From Betaproteobacteria bacterium (lineage in GTDB: Bacteria > Pseudomonadota > Gammaproteobacteria > Burkholderiales > Usitatibacteraceae), in assembly GCA_025362705.1 (NCBI GenBank), contig JANYFH010000229.1, forward strand, positions 1 to 5,867: a stretch of 5,867 bases of DNA, written 5' to 3'. The notes under the pieces are model-generated. The model worked only from the letters and a program-made list of their open reading frames with translations, had not been told where the DNA came from and searched no databases. Both the position numbers and the translations under genes were made by a program. Positions 1-4,921 of the stretch are shown here, in pieces. Within the stretch, counting starts at the first letter, position 1. Each line of letters starts with the position of its first letter.

Positions 1-2
1 CC

Positions 3-179
3 AAACGACTTTATGCACCGCACGCAAAGTGGACACCCGAGAGCCTCGGTCTCTATATCCAGGCAACGATCCAGGGCGCCTTTATTCTTGCCAAAGCCAG
101 ACGCGGACCCGATGTTGCTGACCAATGCCTCGCGCATTTGCAGCGATACCTTGCACTTTTATTCAATCACGCTAAATAG
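3..179 (+). CDS. TetR/AcrR-family transcriptional regulator, C-terminal fragment (5' end outside window)
   Basis: An open frame enters from the left edge and gives 58 residues before the TAG at 177-179. The peptide has the look of the last two helices of a TetR-type ligand-binding/dimerisation domain: TPESLGLYIQ, then ATIQGAFILAKA, then a polar linker, then LAHLQRYLALLF. The 'QGAFILAKA ... HLxRYLxLLF' pattern is one I recognise from TetR/AcrR C-terminal domains. The DNA-binding helix-turn-helix lies upstream of the window, so the family call rests on the C-terminus alone. The stop overlaps the Shine-Dalgarno of the VOC gene, which implies co-transcription and probably translational coupling. 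TetR proteins usually repress their own operon and respond to a small hydrophobic or electrophilic ligand; that role is inferred. Its operator would be upstream, outside the window. Confidence 0.75.
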   Translation, partial: KRLYAPHAKWTPESLGLYIQATIQGAFILAKARRGPDVADQCLAHLQRYLALLFNHAK

Positions 180-190
180 GAGAAGCGGAC

Positions 191-964
191 ATGCCAATGA
201 AACATGGAAATTTTTCCTGGTATGACCTGATGACCAGCGACACCTACGCTGCCGCAATTTTTTATCGGGAGGTGATCGGCTGGGATACAAAGGAAGCGGG
301 CGTGGGAGACCGCCCCTATACAATTTTCTCGATGGGACCGGCCAACATCGGCGGGCTGATGCCGATCCCCGAACAAGCAGGTGCGGAGGGCGCCAAGCCC
401 TGCTGGACGGGCTACATTCTGGTCGATGATGTTGACCTCTACACTGAACGAGTCAAAGCGGCGGGCGGGACCATTTACCGTGCGGCCGAAGACGTTCCGG
501 GCGTGTTGCGTTTCTCCGTCGTCGGTGATCCGCATGGTGCTGCGTTCGTGCTGTTCAAAGGCATGAGCGAAATGCCACCGGTAGAACTCGCACTCGAAGC
601 GTCGGGCAATATCGGCTGGCATGAACTGCATGCGGGCGATGGCCCCAGCGCGTTCGCCTTCTATTCGGGCCTGTTCGGCTGGACCCAGACGCAGGCGATG
701 GATATGGGGCCGCTGGGCGTCTATCAAATTTTTGCCGCTGGTGACGCCGCTGTCGGCGGCATGATGACCAAGATGCCCGATTCGCCGACGTCCTTCTGGC
801 TGTTTTATTTCAATGTCGATGCCATCGACGACGCCATCGCGCGCACCGTCAAAGGAGGCGGCAAAGTGTGCATGGGTCCGCACCAGGTTCCCACCGGACA
901 GTGGATCGTGCAATGCACTGATCCACAGGGCGCGTGGTTCGCGATGGTGTCGTGGAATCGGTGA
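191..964 (+). CDS. VOC family protein with two glyoxalase-like domains
   Basis: A 257-residue cytoplasmic protein made of two vicinal-oxygen-chelate (glyoxalase/bleomycin resistance) domains in tandem, about residues 5-123 and 138-257. The halves repeat the same landmarks: FSWYDLMTSD near residue 8 versus IGWHELHAGD near 141; 'AAIFYREVIGW' versus 'AFAFYSGLFGW'; and DPHGAAFVLF (113-122) versus DPQGAWFAMV (244-253). The layout resembles the COG3324-type 'lactoylglutathione lyase-related' proteins. His144 sits where the first metal ligand is expected in domain 2, but domain 1 has Tyr11 there and neither DPxGAxF strand shows the usual Glu. Classical metal-dependent glyoxalase I activity is therefore doubtful. 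The ATG at 191 is chosen because AGGAG at 178-182 lies eight bases upstream; ATG at 197 is a weaker alternative. Lying between a TetR regulator and a GST-like gene, it probably serves detoxification or small-molecule binding; the substrate is unknown. Confidence 0.88.
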   Translation: MPMKHGNFSWYDLMTSDTYAAAIFYREVIGWDTKEAGVGDRPYTIFSMGPANIGGLMPIPEQAGAEGAKPCWTGYILVDDVDLYTERVKAAGGTIYRAAEDVPGVLRFSVVGDPHGAAFVLFKGMSEMPPVELALEASGNIGWHELHAGDGPSAFAFYSGLFGWTQTQAMDMGPLGVYQIFAAGDAAVGGMMTKMPDSPTSFWLFYFNVDAIDDAIARTVKGGGKVCMGPHQVPTGQWIVQCTDPQGAWFAMVSWNR

Positions 965-977
965 TTGCGTATATGCA

Positions 978-985
978 AAGGTAGG
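978..985 (+). promoter_or_regulatory. Ribosome-binding site that fixes the GST start at 992
   Basis: AAGGTAGG ends six bases before ATG 992. The frame is open back to a TTG at 965 directly after the VOC stop, but that start would place this purine-rich site inside the gene and add nine residues (ending in a polar RTD stretch) ahead of the conserved MKIYW beginning. The ATG at 992 is therefore preferred. Confidence 0.7.
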
Positions 986-991
986 ACTGAC

Positions 992-1633
992 ATGAAAATT
1001 TATTGGATCAAGGCACAGGCACCGCAGCGGGTGCTGGCGCTGATCAAGCATCTCGGCATAGAGGCGGAACTCGTCGAAGTCGATGCGATGGCCGGCGGGC
1101 TCAAGGCACCGGACTATGCAATGCTTAATCCCAACATGAAAGCCCCGACCCTGGTGGATGGCGAACTGGTGCTGTGGGAAGCTTCTGCGATCATGGCCTA
1201 TCTCTGCATCAAGGCGGGTTCGGACATGTGGCCGGCACACAATCCGGCCGAGCAGGTCGAGGTGCTGCGCTGGCTGTCCTGGAACGATTGCCACTGGCTG
1301 GGTGCCGTTGATCCGTTCTATTTTCAGCACATCGTCAAGCAGACGTTCAGGCTGGGGCCACCGGACAGTGAGTTGCTGAAGCAGAAGGTTTCGGAATTCG
1401 TGAAGTTCGCAAAAGTACTGGATGGACATCTGGCGGGCCGCAATTATGTGGCTTGCGCAAGACTCACCATCGCCGACTTCCAGTTGGCCTCGATGGCGAC
1501 CTACTGGCGGGAATCAGCAATGCCGCTGGAGGCGTTTCCCAACATCGTGCGCTGGTTAGATGGGCTGATGCGCATTCCGGCCTGGACCGATCCCTGGCCG
1601 GTCAAGGCGCTGTCTGCTGGCAATAGCGCATGA
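992..1633 (+). CDS. Glutathione S-transferase family protein
   Basis: A 213-residue protein with the usual length and two-domain plan of bacterial GSTs. Residues 1-76 form the thioredoxin-fold domain: beta strand MKIYWIKA, helix PQRVLALIKHLGI, then LVEVD, then NPNMKAPTLVDG with the cis-proline at Pro52, then WEASAIMAYL with the Glu63/Ser65 pair that binds the gamma-glutamyl end of glutathione. Residues from about 85 are the helical domain, with the N-capping box motif LTIADF (Thr159, Asp162) and the late AFPNIVRWLDGLMRIPAW segment. The usual catalytic Ser, Cys or Tyr is not obvious: the active-site loop reads KAQAPQRV, with only Tyr4 close by. It may conjugate or bind glutathione in an unusual way, or serve as a peroxidase-like or binding protein. 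It lies 27 bases after the VOC gene on the same strand, so it is probably the last gene of the TetR-VOC-GST operon. Confidence 0.87.
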   Translation: MKIYWIKAQAPQRVLALIKHLGIEAELVEVDAMAGGLKAPDYAMLNPNMKAPTLVDGELVLWEASAIMAYLCIKAGSDMWPAHNPAEQVEVLRWLSWNDCHWLGAVDPFYFQHIVKQTFRLGPPDSELLKQKVSEFVKFAKVLDGHLAGRNYVACARLTIADFQLASMATYWRESAMPLEAFPNIVRWLDGLMRIPAWTDPWPVKALSAGNSA

Positions 1634-1634
1634 G

Positions 1635-1662
1635 TGCGGCGCGCGCGGATTACTTTGCCGCA
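1635..1662 (+). other. Inverted repeat just after the GST gene
   Basis: TGCGGC (1635-1640) and GCCGCA (1657-1662) form a perfect six-base stem with a 16-base loop, starting two bases after the GST stop. There is no T-run behind it, so it is not a canonical intrinsic terminator. It could mark the transcript end or be chance in GC-rich DNA. Confidence 0.25.
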
Positions 1663-1817
1663 GTGTCCGGATCGCGCAAAGTCATAATGGGCGTGATTGC
1701 ACCAGCCTTGCAGATGTGACAACGGAATTCGCAGCTTCGCTGTCCGCAGTCACCTGAGCCGCGAACGAAAGTGATGTGACGCACCATGCGCCTGCCGGTA
1801 AAGCCACCAACCTCAAT

Positions 1818-1847
1818 TTGATGCGATTTCCATATACGTCGTATAGT
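1818..1847 (+). promoter_or_regulatory. Candidate sigma70 promoter of the GH44 gene
   Basis: A -35-like TTGATG (1818-1823) and a -10-like TATAGT (1842-1847) are separated by 18 bases. The match is 4/6 and 5/6 to the consensus. Transcription would start near 1854, leaving a leader of about 70 bases before ATG 1925. The region is AT-richer than its surroundings and is the only well-spaced pair I found upstream of the gene. Confidence 0.45.
1833..1845 (+). promoter_or_regulatory. Perfect 13-base palindrome over the GH44 promoter, possible operator
   Basis: TATACG-T-CGTATA is a perfect inverted repeat around a central T. It covers the end of the promoter spacer and the first four bases of the candidate -10 box. 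A dimeric regulator bound here would block RNA polymerase. Which regulator, if any, is unknown; one in 4096 random 13-mers of this kind would be a perfect palindrome, so chance is possible. Confidence 0.35.
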
Positions 1848-1890
1848 GTCCTTACAAGCTGGCGTTGAAGACTGGCATTAACAAATTGGA

Positions 1891-1917
1891 CCTCAACAAT
1901 CAATCTTTGTGCTGAGG
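1891..1917 (+). promoter_or_regulatory. Leader hairpin that includes the GH44 Shine-Dalgarno
   Basis: CCTCA (1891-1895) pairs with TGAGG (1913-1917), and directly inside it ACAA (1896-1899) pairs with TTGT (1907-1910). The loop has seven bases and GC (1911-1912) bulges on the right arm. The right arm contains most of the ribosome-binding site GAGGA (1914-1918), which lies six bases before ATG 1925. Folding would partly hide the site, so translation could be tuned by structure; the stem is short and its effect may be small. Confidence 0.3.
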
Positions 1918-1924
1918 ATTTACC

Positions 1925-4084
1925 ATGCATTCACTTGTCCGCGCGGTATTTATTTCGTGTAACTGCGCGTTGTTTCTGGCATCGGGGGCAACAGTCGCCG
2001 CAACCGTGACGGTCGATGTCAGCGCCAATCGACGCGCCATTGACCCACGCGTCTACGGCGTTGCCTACGCGTCAGCCGCGCAGCTTGCCGACCTGAACGC
2101 ACCGCTCAACCGCGCAGGCGGCAACAATAGTTCGCGGTACAACTGGCTGCAAAATGCCGACAACAAGGATTTCGATTATTTTTTTCAGAGCATCGGTGAC
2201 GTCAGCGCCATTGCAGGTGAACGCGGCGATACCATTTTTTCCGACAGCAAAGGCGCGGGCGCGCAGGCGATGCTCACTATCCCGATGGTGGGCTGGGTGG
2301 CCAAGCTCGGGCCGGGTCGCTCCAAGCTCGCCAGCTTTTCCATCGCCAAGTACGGGCCGCAGTGTTCAAATGACTTCATGTATTTTCCCGATTCGGGTGA
2401 TGGCAAGCAGCCCGATTGTGTGAGCCTCATTACCGGCAACGATCCGAATGATGCTAACGTGGTCGCAGATGCCAATTTCCAGAAGGCATGGGTTCAGCAT
2501 CTGGTCGGAAAATGGGGAACTGCGGCCAGCGGTGGCGTGCGGTACTACATCCTCGATAACGAACACAGCATCTGGTTCAGCACGCATCGCGATGTGCATC
2601 CGATCGGACCGCACATGACCGAGATCCGCGACAAGATGATCCAGTACGCGACCATGATCAAGTCAGCCGATGCCGGTGCGGCGGTGATCGGCCCCGAAGA
2701 GTACGGCTGGACCGGCTACATCTTCTCAGGGTTCGACCAGCAGTGGACCGCCATCAATGGATATAGCAATATCCCCGACCGCACCGCGATGGGTGGTATG
2801 GATTACATGCCTTGGCTGCTTGGCCAATTGAAGCAAAGCGCAATCAGTACCGGTGTGCGCCCGATCGACGTGTTCAGCCTCCACTACTATCCGCAGCAAA
2901 ACGAATTCAGCAACGATATCGACAATGCCACCCAGCTACTGCGCAACCGTTCCACGCGTTCGTTGTGGGATCCTGCCTATGTGGATACTTCCTATATTCA
3001 GGACGTGGTGCAACTCATCCCGCGCATGCGCACCTGGGTCGATGCCAACTATTACCCGGACACCCCAATCGCCATCACCGAATACAACTGGGGCGCCGAA
3101 AGCCACATCAATGGCGCGACAACGCAGGCCGACATCTATGGCATCTTCGGTCGCGAAGGGCTCAACATCGGCGCGCGTTGGACCACACCCGATGCAAGTA
3201 CACCGACATACAACGCAATGAAGATGTACCGCAATTACGACGGCAACAAATCGACTTTCGGCGATACCAGCGTCGCCGCCGCAGTCGCCAACCCGGATAA
3301 TCTTTCTGCGTTCGCAGCGCAACGATCAACCGATGGCGCACTGACCATCATAGTGGTGAACAAGGTTCTGAGCGGCACCACGCCACTGACCTTGTCGATC
3401 AGCAATTTTACTGGTGGTTGCACCGCCACGGCGTACCAAATATCTGGCGCAAGCGCGGGTACGATTGCCCGGTTGCCGGACGCGAACGTCGTGGCAAACA
3501 GCATCACCGCCACACTGCCAGCGCAAAGCATTACGCTGTTTGTGATGTCGCCTCCTGCGGGCGCGCTTGCCTTGCAGTGTGTTCAATCACGAAAGGTACA
3601 TGGCGCGACGGGTCCGCACGATTTACGCCTCACCACTGGTGTGCCGATCACGGGTGACGTAGTCGTTGAACCGCGTACCATCGGCAGCGGACACAAAATC
3701 GTCTTCCAGTTCAATTCGACCGTAACTTCCATCGGCGCAGTCACAGCGACCAATGCTGCTGCCCAGACGCTCAGCGCAACGCCGAGCTTTTCCGCTAACG
3801 AGGTCATCGTCACGCTGCCCAACGTACCGGACAATACGCGCGCTACGATCAATGTTCCGGTCGTGAACAATATTTTCGTCGATGCCAAAGTGTCGCTGGG
3901 CTTTCTCGTCGGTGACATAAACCGCTCGCATGCTGTCAATGCCAGCGATATCAGTGCCGTGAAAGCGCATCTCAACCAGCCTGCAGATATCAATACGTTC
4001 AGGTTCAATGTGAACGTATCTGGAACGACCAGCACCGCAGACGTGTCCGCCGTCAAAGCGCGAACAGGTCTGGCGCTGCCGTGA
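1925..4084 (+). CDS. Secreted glycoside hydrolase family 44 (endoglucanase/xyloglucanase type) with dockerin-like C-terminus
   Basis: A 719-residue exported enzyme expected to cut beta-1,4-glucans (cellulose, xyloglucan or related) outside the cytoplasm. Residues 1-25 are a Sec signal peptide with likely cleavage after TVA (25) or the next Ala. The GH44 catalytic region follows: RAGGNNSSRYNW (63-74) is the family's glycine-rich signature, LDNEHSIWFSTHRDVHP carries the putative acid/base Glu213, and ITEYNWG carries the putative nucleophile Glu386. Their spacing of 173 residues equals that I recall for the characterised Clostridium thermocellum Cel44A (Glu186/Glu359). Residues about 460-541 form the beta-sandwich that normally packs on the GH44 barrel. 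From SRKVHG (555) a further beta module leads to two dockerin-like calcium loops, Asp664-Asp675 and Asn695-Asp706, both degenerate. The usual DNEP motif reads DNEH here. GAGGA at 1914-1918 supports ATG 1925. The gene appears monocistronic. GH44 assignment is firm; the preferred glucan is not determined. Confidence 0.9.
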   Translation: MHSLVRAVFISCNCALFLASGATVAATVTVDVSANRRAIDPRVYGVAYASAAQLADLNAPLNRAGGNNSSRYNWLQNADNKDFDYFFQSIGDVSAIAGERGDTIFSDSKGAGAQAMLTIPMVGWVAKLGPGRSKLASFSIAKYGPQCSNDFMYFPDSGDGKQPDCVSLITGNDPNDANVVADANFQKAWVQHLVGKWGTAASGGVRYYILDNEHSIWFSTHRDVHPIGPHMTEIRDKMIQYATMIKSADAGAAVIGPEEYGWTGYIFSGFDQQWTAINGYSNIPDRTAMGGMDYMPWLLGQLKQSAISTGVRPIDVFSLHYYPQQNEFSNDIDNATQLLRNRSTRSLWDPAYVDTSYIQDVVQLIPRMRTWVDANYYPDTPIAITEYNWGAESHINGATTQADIYGIFGREGLNIGARWTTPDASTPTYNAMKMYRNYDGNKSTFGDTSVAAAVANPDNLSAFAAQRSTDGALTIIVVNKVLSGTTPLTLSISNFTGGCTATAYQISGASAGTIARLPDANVVANSITATLPAQSITLFVMSPPAGALALQCVQSRKVHGATGPHDLRLTTGVPITGDVVVEPRTIGSGHKIVFQFNSTVTSIGAVTATNAAAQTLSATPSFSANEVIVTLPNVPDNTRATINVPVVNNIFVDAKVSLGFLVGDINRSHAVNASDISAVKAHLNQPADINTFRFNVNVSGTTSTADVSAVKARTGLALP

Positions 4085-4102
4085 CAACATGGAATCAAGA
4101 GA

Positions 4103-4157
4103 TTGGCGGCATCAATGCGCCACCTTCAATGGTCGTCGGTTGGCGCTATCAACGCGC
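4103..4157 (+). repeat. Imperfect direct repeat and hairpin downstream of the GH44 gene
   Basis: TTGGCGGCATCAATGCGC (4103-4120) recurs as TTGGCGCTATCAACGCGC (4140-4157), 15 of 18 bases identical and 37 bases apart. The same stretch can fold: GCGCCACC (4117-4124) pairs with GGTTGGCGC (4138-4146) with one bulged T and a 13-base loop. A smaller hairpin, TGGC-g-GCA/TGC-GCCA, sits at 4104-4122. No T-run follows, so this is not a standard terminator; it may be a 3' stabilising structure or a decayed intergenic repeat. Confidence 0.35.
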
Positions 4158-4255
4158 ACTGGCACTCGACCAGATACCGACGATTTTGCGAACGCGATTC
4201 AGCCGCCGATCATATTGCCAAACTCAAGCACTGGCGCGGCTTTCAGGGAGAAAAT

Positions 4256-4311
4256 GGCCGAAAATGCCCGCGAATACCAGAGTTTGCGATGCGCACTTCT
4301 CGGCTATTTTT
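4256..4311. terminator. Possible bidirectional terminator between convergent genes
   Basis: GGCCGA (4256-4261) pairs with TCGGCT (4300-4305, one G-T pair), extended past one mismatch by AA/TT and past a bulged C by TGC/GCA (4265-4267 with 4293-4295). To the right runs TATTTTTATTT and to the left AAAA, so a transcript from either side would end its stem in a U-rich stretch. It starts five bases beyond the minus-strand gene's stop and lies about 170 bases after the GH44 stop. The loop is long (25 bases, itself partly pairable) and the stem imperfect, so strength is uncertain. Confidence 0.38.
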
Positions 4312-4708
4312 ATTTCGGCGCGACCTTGCCAGCGGGACTCATGCCTAACAGCAGATAGCTGAATGCGATGGCGAATAGCGCGTAGACGATCAGCACGGCA
4401 ATCATCGGCGTACCGAAACCGTGTGCATATTCATATTTCAACAACGCCAGCGCGCCAGCGAAGAAATGCAGGCAGTTCGCCATCGACAGTGGTCGCGAAT
4501 AAATACCGCCAATGGCATTGTCTTTGGCGACCCAGTTTGCCATCGCGAAGCCGATGTAGAGTGCGCCCATCAACTGTACGAAAACAGGCAACGGCCCGTT
4601 GACAGGAATCGCCGCAGCGTTAAGTACTTCGACAGGCGCGAAGGTCGCAACCAAACCTGCAATGCCCATTGTCGCTGCGCTGGTGACCATCAAAATTCGG
4701 GTGTTCAC
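4310..4708 (-). CDS. Small four-helix integral membrane protein, uncharacterised family
   Basis: A 132-residue hydrophobic protein with four predicted membrane spans at about residues 4-25, 40-61, 74-92 and 101-122. The segment between spans 2 and 3, with ALYIGFAMANW (49-59) followed by IGGIYSRPLSMANCLHF (66-82), looks conserved; I recall similar short proteins, annotated only as hypothetical or membrane proteins, in Bacteroidetes and Proteobacteria. No catalytic or cofactor motif is visible and I assign no function. The tail SPAGKVAPK is short and basic, probably cytoplasmic. The GTG at 4708-4706 is chosen because AAAAGGA lies four bases upstream. A TTG at 4798 would add a hydrophilic 30-residue extension without a clear ribosome-binding site, and the ATG at 4690 has none. 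It faces the GH44 gene convergently and the exported-protein gene divergently, so it is probably transcribed alone. Confidence 0.75.
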   Translation of the reverse strand: MNTRILMVTSAATMGIAGLVATFAPVEVLNAAAIPVNGPLPVFVQLMGALYIGFAMANWVAKDNAIGGIYSRPLSMANCLHFFAGALALLKYEYAHGFGTPMIAVLIVYALFAIAFSYLLLGMSPAGKVAPK

Positions 4709-4712
4709 GTTG

Positions 4713-4719
4713 TCCTTTT
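4713..4719 (-). promoter_or_regulatory. Ribosome-binding site that supports the GTG start at 4708
   Basis: On the minus strand AAAAGGA (4719-4713) is followed by CAAC and then GTG. The four-base gap is short but workable, and it is the only purine-rich site near the start of the first hydrophobic helix. Confidence 0.5.
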
Positions 4720-4909
4720 CACTTTTGTGTTGTTGCAAGATCGTATTCTGCGCGCAATTCGCTACTGCATAGCTATGATCAGCTTCAAAGCGTAACAAGC
4801 CTTGTGCGTGTATGGCACCTCAATGCGGCACCGGCCGCAGCGCGTTAGATGATCGCTTGACTGGCCTGCGTCAAGGTATCATTTGAACCTTCGGTAACCT
4901 CTCGTTCAT

Positions 4910-4913
4910 GGAG
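4910..4913 (+). promoter_or_regulatory. Ribosome-binding site that supports the TTG start at 4922
   Basis: GGAG lies eight bases before TTG 4922. An in-frame TAA at 4895-4897 and the absence of any in-frame ATG or GTG between it and 4922 leave this TTG as the only start that keeps the whole signal peptide. Confidence 0.6.
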
Positions 4914-4921
4914 TACATCCT

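Larger units (their letters stand above)
4709..4921. other. Divergent intergenic region
   Basis: These 213 bases must hold the promoters of both flanking genes. Rightward, TTGACT (4857-4862) and TATCAT (4877-4882) resemble -35 and -10 boxes, but they are only 14 bases apart, too close for ordinary sigma70 use, so only the -10 is mildly credible. Leftward I saw no well-spaced pair. No open frame with a ribosome-binding site was seen; a short ATG frame at 4908 stops after 14 codons. Confidence 0.3.

Noticed and set aside
13..225. A 70-codon plus-strand frame at the left edge
   Set aside because: It overlaps the TetR C-terminal frame, which gives a recognisable protein, and it runs into the start of the VOC gene; its own peptide resembles nothing.
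965..991. TTG at 965 as the start of the GST gene
   Set aside because: The nine added residues are not part of the GST fold, and a good ribosome-binding site at 978-985 points to ATG 992.
167..1429. A 420-codon open frame on the minus strand opposite the VOC and GST genes
   Set aside because: It lies antisense to two clearly recognisable genes, its translation is rich in His, Arg and Asp without any domain pattern, and it ends up as the mirror of GC-biased codon use.
1925..1966. A lipoprotein signal at the start of the GH44 protein (Cys12, Cys14)
   Set aside because: The residues before the cysteines do not fit a lipobox and the cysteines lie within the hydrophobic core; a normal cleavage site after TVA is better.
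4089..4362. Three overlapping plus-strand frames of 80-93 codons after the GH44 gene
   Set aside because: None has a convincing ribosome-binding site or domain, they overlap each other in different frames, and they run over hairpins and the end of the minus-strand gene.
4709..4798. TTG at 4798 as the start of the small membrane protein
   Set aside because: It adds a hydrophilic 30-residue stretch without a clear ribosome-binding site; AAAAGGA supports GTG 4708.
4857..4882. TTGACT and TATCAT as a promoter for the exported-protein gene
   Set aside because: The boxes are separated by 14 bases, shorter than sigma70 normally accepts; kept only as a note in the intergenic entry.
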